Positions 48,262 through 60,331 of a stretch of DNA of 64,000 nt are shown piece after piece. This DNA comes from Dipteris shenzhenensis. Taxonomy: Eukaryota > Polypodiophyta > Polypodiopsida > Gleicheniales. The translations under genes were made by a program, and so were the position numbers. Position 1 is the first letter of the stretch. Every line of letters starts with the position of its first letter. Under the pieces are notes generated by a model that saw only the letters and a program-made list of their open reading frames with translations, was not told the DNA's origin and made no database searches. The stretch lies in assembly GCA_047967505.1 (NCBI GenBank), contig CM106538.1; one strand, written 5' to 3'.

Positions 48262-50869
48262 AGACTTTTTGCATCGACTGATTCACCTGTATCATACATA
48301 GTAAGCTTCAGTCCTGGCTCCATGGGAGTGGCTGTAGGCTTACAATCTTGCATGTTGAATCTATCCAAGAGCTTTTGTACAGTGCCACACTTGTCTTGTA
48401 TGAGATGGATCCCCAAATAGAAATTTACCATGCCCAAATCTGTCATGTCAAATTCAGCTTTCAATGAAGCCTTGAAATCTGCAATTATTTCCTCATTTGA
48501 CCCTGTGAGCAGCATGTCATCTACATAAAGAATGATGACTAAAATATCCCCCCCATCCTTCTTGATGTAGAGGGTGCTTTCAGTGGGACTATTGTGTAGC
48601 CCCTTGCTTGCCAAGAAGGCATCAATCTTGGCATACCATGCATGTGGGGCTTGTTTCAGTCCATATAAAGCTTTATTCAGCTTGCAAACTTGAAGTGCAT
48701 TGCTTGAAAGTTCAAACTCAGGAGTTCCGCAAGTCCCCATTAAGGAAAGCTGTTTTTATGTCCAACTGATGGACATTCCAAACAAAAGTTGCAGCCATGG
48801 CAATAACTGATCTGATAGTTGTCATCCGGGATGTAGGAGCAAAAGTCTCCTCATAATTTATGCCCTTTTTCTGACCATATCCTTTGGCAACCAGCCGTGC
48901 CTTGTATCTATCAATGGACACATCTGGCTTCCTTTTCACTTGAAAATCCATTTGGTACCAATGGCATGTTTTCCTGGTGGTAAGTCCACAACATCCCAAG
49001 TCTGATTTTTCTCAATGGACTGCAATTCATTGTGCATGGCATTCATCTAGTGCACATTATCTTGGGCTTCTTCGGAAGTATCAGGTTCTTCTTCATCAAG
49101 AAGAGTACCTGCATAAGTTGATTCAACAGAAAGAGCCCTGCCCCCTGCGTGCCTTGCTGCACTACGAGTCCTGCCAGGCAAAGGTGCCTCAAGTCTACTC
49201 TCCCTGAGAGTCTGTAGCAACCAGTTCGGAACTGTTTTTGCAGCATGTATCTCTTGAATCTCTTGCCTGACAACATCATCCAGTGCCTAGGGAGGAACAA
49301 AATCAGTAGGTGGCTGAATCAGGGCATGCAGATCAGGAGGAGGCTGTTGTAAATGCTAATTTTCAGCATGAGCATTAGCTGGAAAACCAAAAGCAATAGG
49401 AAGGAACCCCTCAAAAACATCATCTGAATAAGCGGAAATAGTGAATTCAGCATGTGTATGAGCTGAATTCTCTGAAAAAATTACATCTCTACTCACAAAA
49501 ATCTTGGGTGTGGCAGGATTGTAGAGACGATAGCCTTCGCTTTCTGCACTATACCCAACAAAGATACACTTTAGTGCCTTGTCTGACAACTTATGTTGAA
49601 ACTCCACAGGAACGTGGGCATATGTAACACATCCAAAGACATGAAAATGATCCACTGAAGGCTTTCTCCCATGCCAAGCCTTGTAGGGAGTGATTGTCTT
49701 CAAAGCCTTTGTGGGAGCCCGATTCAAAACATAATTAGCACACATGAGCCCTTAGAGCTAGAATTTCTGAGGCAACTTCTTGCTAGTGAGCATGCATCTA
49801 TCCATCTCCATGAGAGTTCTATTTTTCCGCTTAGCTTTGCTATTTTGCTGAGGGGTAAGCCTCACTGTAAGCAGATGTGTGATGCCTTTCTCCTTCGAAA
49901 ATGCCTCAAATTCATGAGACATATACTCCCTCCCTCTGTCAGTGCGAAGTGTTTGCACCTTTAGTCTTGTCTCATTTTCCACAAAGTGTTTGAAGTGCAT
50001 AAACACATCTGATTTTTTCTTCAAGCCATAGACCCAAGTGTAATTTGTGTAGTCATGTATAAATGTGACATAATACAGATAACCACCCAAAGCAAGTGTC
50101 CTCATGGGACCACAGACATCACTATGTATGAGCTGTAATTTTTGGACAGCTAGTACTGCACCATCCTTTTTAAAGGAAAATCTATGCATCTTACCGAGGA
50201 TGCACCCTTCCCTGGCATGAGGAGGAGGTGAGTCCAAAGGAGGCAATGCATCAACCATAGCATGCTTTTGAAGTGTCATCAAGCCACCATAGCTCATGTG
50301 TCCATATCTAGCATACCATAACTCCGCATTTTACACGGCAGCAGTGGGAGTGTTTACTGCAAGTGTAAGATTGGATCTTTTCTCATAAGCATCTAGCTGA
50401 AAGTGGCGTCCCCCCTCAATGACAAATTCAGCGAGGTATGAAAATCGAGATACGACTCGGGAAGAGAATTCAGAGGGGTGGTAATCATCTTTGAATCAGG
50501 AATGATCTCATCTATATTCAACAATTATTCCCTCAAATCCTGAAGCTTGGTGAGGTGAGCATTCATGGAATCACCCTCATCCATATGTGTGTGAGATAGC
50601 TCTCTCTTCAGGAAAGAGACCCGTGCATCATTTCTGGCTGCGAACATGCTCTCAAAAATATCCCAAGCTGCCTTCAAGGTCTTGCATGACCGAATGTGTG
50701 GAATGTTAAACCTTTTAATAGAAAGGGAAATAATTGAAAGAGATTGTGCATCACGTGAATCCCACCTTTTTTGTTTTTGTGTTGGAGGCACCAAAGCAGC
50801 AGCAACAGCTCCTAACAGTTGTCCTGCACCTTGTGGTTGACCTCTAGCTATGCTCCACCCTCCACCCAC
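48262..50869 (-). pseudogene. Copia element, decayed, same lineage as the young one
   Basis: Minus order: gag (50869-50400; WDSRDAQSLSIISLSIKRF, RNDARVSFLKRELSHTHMDE). The sequence then jumps past protease to pre-integrase (NAELWYARYGHMSYGGLMTL, about 50330) and integrase (QLIHSDVCGPM, LRTDRGREYMS, NSKAKRKNRTLME). RT follows ([34 protein letters not shown] at about 48500) and ends after PISTP-like PTATPMEPGLKL at about 48300. Knuckle, protease, RNase H and both LTRs are missing. The integrase E region reads NSKAKRKN where the young element has NGKAERKN, so the catalytic E is K. At least five frame changes. Confidence 0.85.
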
Positions 50870-51539
50870 AACTGATGGAAGCTATACAGTAGTACTAACG
50901 TTAACAGTCACAATTGAAAGTATCCATAGTTCCAGACTGCAAAAATCTTGCACGTATCCATAGTTCCACACTACAAGATTTTTTTTTTAGTAGCTTCATT
51001 GCAAGTTCATCAAATATCATTATTTTGAAATAAAAATGTACTCAGCATAACAGAAACTCACAAGCTGATGATGATGACTCAGAGCTAACAGGATAAAAAT
51101 ATCACAGGAAAAACTTCAAGAAGTAAAAAGTAGTACTGCGCGGTAATTTGATGCAGTTGTAGACTAGATAGGAGGTTGCACTTCAAAACCACCATGTAAT
51201 AATAAGGCAAAAATATTTCCATGCTCTTGTTATAGGTTCTTTTCCTGCCCTGGACTTGGTTTTGGTTGCAGCCCTTCACCCTTAATCATAAGAGCCTTCA
51301 AAACGGCTGTAGTGAACTCACACTGGACAGCATATGTGCCCACAATACAATTGAGGACACCTTAGCAGGACACATAAAATACAGGGATTGTAAAACGGTG
51401 ATGTACTAATCATTTTTGGCTAAGAATTGTTGATTTGCTGGTAGTTATTTGGATACATCACAAGTCTATCCATATCAGTATTTACATATTGTTTGTATAC
51501 ATAACATGGTCAAGTAAAACTGACCTACACAGCCACAGC
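50870..51539. other. Spacer
   Basis: No gene recognised. TATCCATAGTTCCA occurs twice near 50920 and 50955, followed by a T run. Confidence 0.4.
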
Positions 51540-51945
51540 ATGACTCACACGAGGACAGAGTGTTCTAGCCCGACTAGAGAGACAGTGCTTCCAGGCTCAC
51601 TTTCAAGATCCACCGCCGAAGGGCTGGCTTTTCAACACCCTAGTGAGGCATGCTGCTATGTATGCAACACCATTCTGGGGGTGTGACCTCCCGACGACAG
51701 ATTGGAAGAAATTTGAGAGACTATAGGTGACCATGGGATCTAGGATGATTCAGAGTAAGCCCTTAGTCCCACACTAGATCATACAAGCAGAGTTTGTTGT
51801 GACACCACTTCGTATTGATGTCATCTTTCAGACATTGACTTTTCTGCATAGAGTATGGGAGCTACCCAGTTAGAGATTGCCGAGACTGGCACTTGAGTCA
51901 TCCAGACAACTAGCAGAGAGTGGGGGCGCCCTGGCAAGCCCTTTC
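51540..51945 (+). pseudogene. LINE (family A) C-terminal domain fragment
   Basis: + strand: LARLERQCFQAHFQD (about 51567-51610), LFNTLVRHAAMYATPFWGCD, KKFERL, stop, VTMGSRMIQSKPLV, then LTFLHRVWELPS and LPRLALESSRQLAESGG. It aligns with 15340-14990 (minus). At about 51946 it changes to unrelated sequence (to about 52095). Confidence 0.75.
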
Positions 51946-52095
51946 TGGCTTGGGACAGCCGACCAGTTGGTTAGGCCTAGACCTACTACTTGGGTCGGCC
52001 ATATCAGGCTAAGGCTGCCCTATTTATAGGACCAGCCTCCCCCGTTTTCTGGTGTCACTTGGAGCAGTTCTTCTTCCCTCTTGTGGGTGTTTCCC

Positions 52096-52247
52096 CTTGC
52101 GATATACACAGTTTCCTTTGCCTCTATCAGTGTCTATTGTCTCTCACGACTTTCCACCTTCTTGGAGCATAACCACTATCGTACTGATATACAAAGCAGG
52201 GGACCCCATGGACACTGAGAACTACCACACTCTGATGATTGGCCACA
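52096..52247 (+). pseudogene. LINE (family A) RT, part 1 of 3
   Basis: + strand frame: PPSWSITTIVLIYKAGDPMD and TENYHTLMIGH, the same RT segment as at 31120-31190. It is cut at 52247 by the copia LTR; the sequence resumes after the right LTR with an exact CCACA duplication. Confidence 0.78.
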
Positions 52248-52410
52248 TGTAGGCCATCTTCTCCCAGTTCTAGTGATGCCCTATAGGCCCTGGTATGTGC
52301 CTTGCAGGCATTGGTATAGGCACTTAGTTTATTGTGTGCCTTTTATGCCACATAGGACACTTAGTCCTATGTGACATCTAGGACACTTAGTCCTACGGCT
52401 AGGTACAAGT
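52248..52410 (+). repeat. Left LTR of the copia, truncated
   Basis: It matches the right LTR for 163 bp to GGTACAAGTACT, then departs. It includes a repeated GGACACTTAGTCCTA motif also seen in the right copy. Confidence 0.85.
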
Positions 52411-52552
52411 ACTTTGCCCTTTGATTTGGGTTGGAAATTTGCAGAATATTTATTTGCAGATATTTGCTGTCATTTTTGGACAGCCAGCTCTTTGCAATGA
52501 TAGCCTTGAGGCTTTTGGGTTTTCAGGTCTTTTTCAGGGTATCCCATTTGCA

Positions 52553-55500
52553 ATGGCTGGCAACAATCAAGATCTATTTGGCATTCTTTGTGAAGATGAT
52601 AAGTTGGATGGCACCAACTATCCGATGTGGTCTTATCTCATGAAACATGTTCTTGTTGCAAAGCATTTGTGGAATATTGTTTTAGGGGTTGATCTGAGGC
52701 CAGCCAATGCTATAGTGGTTGCCTCTACTGCTGGTCCCTCTGTAGGGGGTACTCCTCCTGATGCCTTATCTTCTAGCACTCCTGCTGCTGCTCCCCTAAC
52801 TCAGGAACAATCAAGATGGGATGCAAGAGATGCGAATGCACATTCTTGGATTGCTTTATCATGCAAGAGAATCATTATTCCACACATCCGGTTTTGCAGG
52901 ACAGCAAAGGATGCTTGGGACGAGTTGGCTTCTTTTTATCAGATTCGCAATGAGGCACATGTTGCATTTTTAAGAAGAGAGTTGTAGGAAGTCAGTATGA
53001 ATGAAGGTGATTCTATGGATGCATATCTGACAAAGGTAAAGGACCTCATGGAACAACTTGCCAATATTGATGAGGTGGTGCCAAATTCTCAGCTTGTCAG
53101 TACCACATTAAATGGATTGCCAGATACATATCAAGGGTTTCCTACAACCAATCGGTTAGTGGCCATGGGTAATCCAGACCACTACTCTTTTGATCAGCTT
53201 GTCACTTTGCTTTTGTAGGAAGAGCAAAGTCGTGCTAAAAGACAAGCCATTCTTCTTGATCATGCATTTGCTTCACAGCAGACAGGAAGAGGCAAGGCTT
53301 CCAAGAACCAATCGGTTAGTGGCCATGGGTAATCCAGACCACTACTCTTTTGATCAGCTTGTCACTTTGCTTTTGTAGGAAGAGCAAAGTCGTGCTAATA
53401 GACAAGCCATTCTTCTTGATCATGCATTTGCTTCACAGCAGACAGGAAGAGGCAAGGCTTCCAAGCCCATGGGCAAGCCTAAATCTGCGCATAGCAGCTG
53501 CAATTCCTCCCATGCATCTAAAAATAAAGCAGATAAGTCAAAGAAGAAAAGATGCAACTATTGTCGCAAGCTTGGACATGACATTTCAGAATGCAGAAAG
53601 CGCATTGCTTCAGAGAAAAAGAAAGCAAGAATGACAGTTAATGCCTCACATGCAATTGAATCCCATGAGCCAGCAGATGCTTCACATGCACATGCTCTCC
53701 AGGATGATTGGGCATGGGCTGTCCATTCTCATTTGATCCCTCCAAAGTTGATGCACTCTTTACTTCTAATGATGCTCAGTCTTGGTATTTTGATAGTGGT
53801 GCTTCCAGGCACGTCACATCTTGCAGAGAGTTGTTTCATTCTTTAGTTGATGCACCTCGAGCGGGGATTGTCACATGTGCTAATAATGCTTCCTATGCTG
53901 TAAAAGGAATTGGAGATGTGCAGCTCACATCCATTTCAAGCCATCCTGTCACTTTAACAAATGTTCTCTTTGTGTCTGGAATTGAAGTCAACTTGATTTC
54001 AATTTCAGCAATTGCCACTTCAGGTTTCAGAGTGATTTTTGATGGCTACAGATGCCTAGTTTATGATCTTCGCGATGACAATGCCATAGTTCTCACTGGC
54101 ACTTTGCAAAAGGGGCTTTATCACCTTGATCATCACTCAGCTGCACTTTCTATTGAAGCATTTGCTATTTCAGATTCACAGCTTGCTGAAACTCATCTTT
54201 GGCATGAGAGAATGGGTCATCTCAATTATAGAGCTCTTGCAAAGCTACATTCACAGTAGATGGCTAATGATGTACCTCAAACTCACACAGTTTCCAAACA
54301 TGTGTGTGAGGGTTGTCTTTTGGGTAAGATGCATCGGTTTCCTTTTCAAAAGAATTGTCCAAAACTCTCACAAAGGAAATTGCAGCTAGTACACAGTGAT
54401 GTCTGTGGCCCAATGAGGACAAATGCCATTGGGAGATACAAATATTTTATGACTCTCATTGATGACTTCACAAGATATTGCTGGGTATATCCTTTAAAAT
54501 TCAAATTTGAAGTGTTCTTATGCTTTCAGAGGTGGCTGAATATGGTTGAGAATGAATCAGGATGCAAGCTTGTGACCCTCAACACAGATAGGGGGGGAGA
54601 GTATATGTCAAAGGAGTTTGATGCATTTTTGTCTTCACGGGGCAGTGTTCACTCATGCGTTCACTCATGCACTACTCCTTACACTCCTCAGCATAATCTT
54701 GCTCCTGAAAGGAAGAACATGTCTACTATGGAGATGGCCAGATGCATGCTTAAGGCCAAGTCTTTGCCCAATAAATTTTGGCTTGATGCAATAATGTGTG
54801 CCAACTATGTGCTGAATAGATCACCTACAAAGGCATTGAAGACTGTTACACCTTATGAAGCATGGAAAGGCAGGAAGCCTTCACTTTCACACATGAGAGT
54901 TTTTGGGTCTCTTGCATATGTTCATGTACCATCATAAGCTTGATGACAAGGCAATCAAATGCATATTTATTGGTTACATCCAGGAGAGCAGAGGATATAG
55001 GCTATACCAACCAAATACTGGGAAGATTATTGTCAGTAGGGATGTAATCTTTGCTGAACATTCGGCTTCTCCTCTCGTGGACTGCAAAGCTAAGCCAAAA
55101 GTTGACATGTTTGATGCCTTTGAATCTTGGTTACCTCAGCATTCCTCAGAAGAGGACTTTGACCAGCAACATGAGCCTCTTGCAGGCCCTCCAACAAGCA
55201 ATGATCAGCCACTATCCCATGCTGATTTGCAGGTTTCTCTTCCAGCACATGGGAATTAGTAGATCTCCCTCCCGGCAAGCATGCCATTGGTACGAGGTGG
55301 GTCTACATCTGATGGCAGCATAGATCGACACAAAGCCCGTCTTGTTGCAAAAGGGTATGCCCAACAACAAGGCATTGACTTTGAGGAGACATTTTCTCCC
55401 ACATCCAGGATTACTACCATTAGGTGTGTCATTGCCATTGCAGCCCATCACCACTGGCAAGTGCACCAACTTGACATCAAGATTGGTTTTCTTCATGGGG

Positions 55501-56603
55501 ATCTGCAGGAAGAAGTCTATGTCACACAACCTCCTGGCTAAGAGGTTGTTAATTCTGAAAACAAGGCATGCCGGCTTGGAAAAGCCCTCTATGGTTTGAA
55601 GCAGGCACCTAGGGCATGGTATGCCAAAATTCATGCACGCTTACTATCCCTTGGTTTTCAGAATAGCCCCACAGAACCCACTCTTTATGTCCATGGGAGT
55701 GGATCTGATTTTCTAGTGCTGATTTTATGTGGATGATATGCTCATCACTTGCTCCACTATTATTTGGGCATTCAGTTTGGTCATGTTGAGGGGGGTATCA
55801 TGATGTCACAGTCCAAGTATATTGGACAGCTCTTTGATCGTTTTCAGTTTGAGGATTGCAAGCCAATCTCTACTCCAGTGGACCTAGGCTTCAAATTCTC
55901 AGCTCATGATGGGAGCCCACCATGTGATATCACTCTTTATCAGCAGGCTGTTGGATGCCTTATTTATTTATGTCACACCAGACCTGACTTACAGTATGCA
56001 GTATCTCAGCTCAGCAGATTCATGCACATGCTCAGTTCACAGCATTGGCAGGCAGTGAAGAGAGTTTTCAGATATCTCAAAGGCACTCAGAATTTAGCCC
56101 TCTTCTATGGTGATCATGGCTTACTTACCATGCATGCTTACACGGATAGTGACTGGGAAGGATGTTCCGACACCAGAGTGTCACATACTGGCAATTGTTT
56201 TTTGCTTGGCAATTCATGTATCTCTTGGCTTAGCAAGAAGCAACCAACAGTTGCCACATCTAGCTGTGAGGTTGAGTACTGGGCAGCTTTCACCGTTACA
56301 GTAGAGTGTGTCTGGCTTCGACAGTTACTTACACATCTTGGTATTCGCTAGACATCCTCCACTATGGTCTATATTGACAACCAAAGTGCTTTGGCCATTG
56401 CGTGTAACCCAATGTTTCATGCGCGTACCAAGCATATTGAAGTTCACTATCATTATGTTCGGGAGCGGTTGTTAGCAGGAGACATAGAGTTGCCCTATCT
56501 TCCCACAGAGGACAACATAGCAGATCTGTTTACAAAGGCACTTCTTCGTCCCAAGTTCGAAGTCTTCCGCGAGGCTTTACACTTGATTCCCTTTGTTACA
56601 TGA
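52553..56603 (+). pseudogene. Copia gag-pol remnant
   Basis: Gag starts MAGNNQDLFGILCEDDKLDG (52553) and runs to a stop at 52986. Protease WYFDSGASRHVTS (about 53784). Pre-integrase CEGCLLGKMHRFPF. Integrase VHSDVCGPMRT, LNTDRGGEYMS, then LAPERKNMSTMEMAR, where the E context persists. RT begins [20 protein letters not shown] (55309), with most of the linker deleted. The YVDD core is destroyed by a 2 bp loss at about 55728 and a following deletion. RNase H is readable (YTDSDWEGCSDTR, SSCEVEYWAAF, DNQSALAIA, KHIEVHYHYVRERL). Stops at 53216-53218 (TAG where the young copia has Gln in LLLQEEQ), 54257-54259, 55539-55541 and 56349-56351. Confidence 0.88.
53148..53467 (+). repeat. 160 bp exact tandem duplication in gag
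   Basis: ACCAATCGGTTAGTGGCCAT begins at 53148 and 53308. The two 160 bp units differ by about one base. Each carries the same TAG stop. 160 is not a multiple of three, so the duplication shifts frame. Confidence 0.92.
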
Positions 56604-56731
56604 TCTGACATACCTTGTATATTCATAGGTGGCTATATCCTTTTGGATGAACATGTGCCACCATGATCAGAAAATACCAGGTATTCTGAGACGTTTCTGG
56701 AATACTTCAGCCCATACCATGGAGGGGGGTT

Positions 56732-56994
56732 TGTAGGCCATCTTCTCCCAGTTCTAGTGATGCCCTATAGGCCCTGGTATGTGCCTTGTAGGCATTGGTA
56801 TAGGCACTTAGTTTATTGTGTGCCTTTTATGCCACATAGGACACTTAATCCTATGTGACACCTAGGACACTTAGTCCTAGGTCTAGGTACAAGTACTATG
56901 TACTTTGTTTTTACAACTTCCTCTAGTTGACATGACGGCTGAATCTATCGACTCTTTGCACCTTGCACTTGCTCTTTCATCTAACGATCCTACA
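56732..56994 (+). repeat. Right LTR of the copia
   Basis: TGTAGGCCATCTTCTCCCAG…CCTACA, 263 bp, followed by CCACA and the LINE. Confidence 0.85.
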
Positions 56995-56999
56995 CCACA

Positions 57000-57530
57000 C
57001 CCTGGGCAAGATCTATAAATCGGTATTGCAGAGAGAGATTAGTGGCCACATGGAGGCTCATGGGCAATGGGCAGGCAGGATTTCGGAGACAACACTGCAC
57101 TCTAGACCACATCTTCACCTTGAGGCTATCATTGAGGAGGCGAGGTCGAGATGTTAGAAAGTCTACACTTGCTTTGTAGACTTTCGGGTGGAGTTTGAGA
57201 CTGTCCCATGATCCCTCTTGATCAGAAGGCTAGAAGAGATGCAAATTTTGGAGATTATGATTTGGGAGGTGATGAACCTATATGTGTCTGTCAGAGGGAG
57301 AGTCCAGGCTCTAGGAGGCCTATTAGATTGGACAGAGAGCACGATCAGAGAGAAGCAGGGACGCCCTCTTTTACGACTCTCTTTGGGCTCTACATTGATG
57401 AGATCACATCCTTTATAGATTGCCCAGGAGGAGAGGGATCACTATTGACTGACCTAATGGTACAGATACTTCTATATGCAGGCAACATAGTCCTCATATC
57501 ATCTTCCGCAGAGAGATTGTAAAGACTTCT
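57000..57530 (+). pseudogene. LINE (family A) RT, part 2 of 3
   Basis: + strand: TLGKIYKSVLQREISGHMEA, then a palm region (KVYTCFVDFRVEFETVP, the family's 'DF..aFD.V' block), TLFGLYIDEITSFIDCPGGE and VQILLYAGNIVLISSS. The catalytic YADD is YAGN. It is cut at 57530 by the gypsy LTR (CTTCT duplication). Confidence 0.78.
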
Positions 57531-58007
57531 TGATATGCTCAAGTCGAGGTAACATGACCTCGGAAGGACCAGTCGGCATTTTCCTTTAAAGGATCAATGT
57601 TTGTATTATATTTGTTTGGGCTTCATGTAAATGATCAAAAAAGGAATAAAGGTCAAGGTCCTTGGTGCGGGTGACATGGCACTAGACTAGGTGGATCTAA
57701 GGCTAAGGGACCTAAATGCATGAAATGTGCCTAGGGGCAAATGTTTCAAAGTTATCCCAAGAGAGGGGTAAATGATGCATTAAGGAGGGACTCTAAATTA
57801 AGGACATGTGGCATACTAGATCCATCTAGGGAGTTTTGGGGCTCGTTGGAATTAAGCAAGCAAAAAAAGCTTTCACGAAAAAAAAACATATTCTTTTGGA
57901 TTCAGCAGAGAACCTTCCTACCACCGAGGTTGGCTGGGAGGATAAACTAAGTGCTTGTGCCCGTGATTCAATGTAAAGCTAGAAAAAAATCAGTTCGGAA
58001 TGTTTCA
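57531..58007 (+). repeat. Left LTR of the gypsy
   Basis: TGATATGCTCAAG…AATGTTTCA; the right copy opens TGTTACGCTCAAG. The copies differ by scattered substitutions and a small indel (AGGGACCTAAATG against AGAATG). Confidence 0.9.
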
Positions 58008-58023
58008 TTTGGTATCAGAGCGC
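58008..58023 (+). promoter_or_regulatory. Gypsy primer binding site
   Basis: TTTGGTATCAGAGCGC directly after the LTR, complementary to initiator methionine tRNA. Confidence 0.88.
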
Positions 58024-59015
58024 AGAGTATATTGCGAACGGTCTGGGACTGGCGGGGCGTTTGACGCATCGAGGGACCAGCTGTGCAATACTGTGGGAAA
58101 CGCTGTCGCAGGAGTTGGGACTCTGGCTCTTGAGATTTACGTTACGTATCAGGAGCAGCGCATGACCAAAGGGACTGTGTGGTCATAGAATAAGTTGCCG
58201 CAGGTGATGGCGCAATTGTTGGTCCTTGTTAATTAAGTGTCGTGATGGCGAACTGCTATGCGGGGTTGCTACGTGCGCTTGGAGATATCCCGTCACCTGC
58301 ATGGGTATACGTTAAAGCATGAATTGGGTGTGCGTTGGACGTCAGGATGGCGCACACATTGGTCTTGGCTGATTGACATCAAGGATCTTTGGTATCTTGG
58401 AAGGGAGACGTGAAGCGACTTTGCTGTCCCATGTCTAACATTTCAAAAACCTGCTGCAAATCAGCCTTGGAAGCTGCAATATGCTGAAGAGCAACGTAAT
58501 TTCTAAAAGAGCATCGTTGATCGCGTTGAGTAGATTGTCGTCAGGTCACGGTACTAGTAACTGGTTGCGCTTGATCGTGAGCTTGTGTGAAGGAGTGTTT
58601 TGGGTCTCCAACGAGGGTGTAATTGAGCTACAGCAGAAACAACTTGATCTCTTCATGCAGCAAGAATTATAACCAGGGAGCTCTCTATGTCTTCTAAGCT
58701 TTGTTGGAGCATATGTTTGGTAATTTACTTCCGTGTTTTAGTTTGGAATTCCTGCTTGTTCTATTGGGTTCCAGATGTTGAAGGCGTACTGGATTGATGC
58801 AAACAATTGGTTATATGCCTGTTATGCATGGAATATTTGCAGTTTAGGTGTGCAGGAGTTTCCCTAGTATAGGGAAAAGTGGTTTTGGTTATAAGTGTGA
58901 TATATAGTTGGTTAGTTGTAAAATTGGAAGTTGGACTTTCAATTTGTAATTACAGTTGCAAGCGGTGTTAAAACACACACACACACACACACACACAGAG
59001 CCCGATTGACTTAAA
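58024..59015. other. Gypsy leader with CA microsatellite
   Basis: About 990 bp before gag with only short frames. A (CA)n run lies at 58973-58996, just before the gag start. Confidence 0.6.
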
Positions 59016-60331
59016 TGGAAGTAGAAGAAGAAGCTTCCAGGATGGATCCCGTAGAGTCGGGAGTCCGGCCGACCCCGCAGGTGTCACACTCAGTAAGTCA
59101 TACATTATCTGGCAGAATTGCAATGTTAGAGGATGCCTTGCAACATATTTTAGCACAACAGTTATAGCAAATGTAGGGTAGTCTGAGCTCAGGAAAATGG
59201 TGCATAGTATGTCTGCCAGACCATCTCGTGAGGAGAAAGGTAAATCCATTGAGACCTGGCTACACAAATGGGACGAGGCCTAGGAGGGCTAAGGTGCCTA
59301 ATATTGCCAATTATAGGCCAGAAAAGTATTCTGGTCGGATGTCTGACCGTAGTTCCGATATCATTGAGACCTGTCTACACAAATGGGACGAGGCCTTCGC
59401 CATTTGTGAAATCAAGAATGATATGAAGAAAATCCGCAAGGCCATCCATATGTTTAATGAGGCAGCGGATAGGTGGTGGATAAAACAGTAGAAAGATGGT
59501 GTAGCATCCACTACATGGGAGGGGTTTAAAAAGGAATTTAGAAAACACTTCCTACCTCCTGACGAAGCATCCCGAGCTTGGGATCAGTATCGAAACCTTC
59601 GTCAGAGAAATTTATCAGTGGCAGAATACACTGATAAATTCAGAGAAAGTGTAATGAAGGTTGATGAACCCCTACCTCAGTCAATTCAAGTAAAAGATTT
59701 TATCTTTGGATTGAATGATCGGATAAAGATGGAAGTTCGGGCTAAGTATGCGAACACGCTAGATGAAGCAATTGCCATAGCCCTGAACTATGAGGATGCA
59801 AAAGCGAGCAGACCAAGTGGGTTTGTGCAGGTTGGGACTCAGTATGGGTACCTGAAGAAAACTGGGTTTAAGAAGAAGTGGATTAGCAAAGGGAGTGCCT
59901 CACAGCCTAGTGGTCAAGCCAAGCAGGCAAAACCAGTTGAGACTCCTAAATCGAGTACCACCATTGGAATGAAAAGAAAAGTAACACCAATGGCAGCTTG
60001 GGCTTGGTCGAAGTCTTCTTTGAACCCAGAGCAAAGGGAAAAAGCGAGGAGAGAAGGCTTGTGTTTTGGATGCTTTCAGCCTCATCAGTGGAAAGATTGT
60101 CCACGAAACAAGGATTGTTGGATGGCTGAGATGGTGGTCTCAGAATGCGACGTGGAAATGGAGGGAAGTCCTAGAGCAGAACAGTTGCAGATTCAGCTAG
60201 CGGGATCTTCTCAAAGGTCAGTAGCTTTTTTGTTATGTGTATCTGTTGCTAACTTAGTAACTAGTGCACCTGATAATATCCCGTCAAAGCTATCCCGTCA
60301 AAGCTGCAGCAACCGGGTTTACAGCCTTTAA
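59016..60331 (+). pseudogene. Gypsy gag with zinc knuckle
   Basis: It opens MEVEEEASRMDPVESGVRPT (59016), is broken by stops near 59168 and 59490 and by a short duplicated stretch (CTGGCTACACAAATGGGACG at about 59256 and CTGTCTACACAAATGGGACG at about 59371). Core gag: EEFRKHFLPPDEASRAWDQY-like (reads FKKEFRKHFLPPDEASRAWD), LRQRNLSVAEYTDKFRE, FIFGLNDRIKMEVRAKY. The knuckle CFGCFQPHQWKDC (about 60064-60102) has one residue fewer than CCHC. It is a classic gypsy gag. Confidence 0.82.

Larger units (their letters stand above)
52248..56994 (+). mobile_element. Ty1/copia element inserted in LINE (decayed)
   Basis: Right LTR 56732-56994 (263 bp, TGTAGGCC…CCTACA). The left LTR, 52248-about 52410, keeps only the first 163 bp; its end and the primer site are deleted. 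Perfect target duplication CCACA (52243-52247, 56995-56999). Polypurine tract CATGGAGGGGGGTT before 56732. The LTRs differ at several positions. Coding capacity is lost through stops, a tandem duplication and two deletions. Confidence 0.92.
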
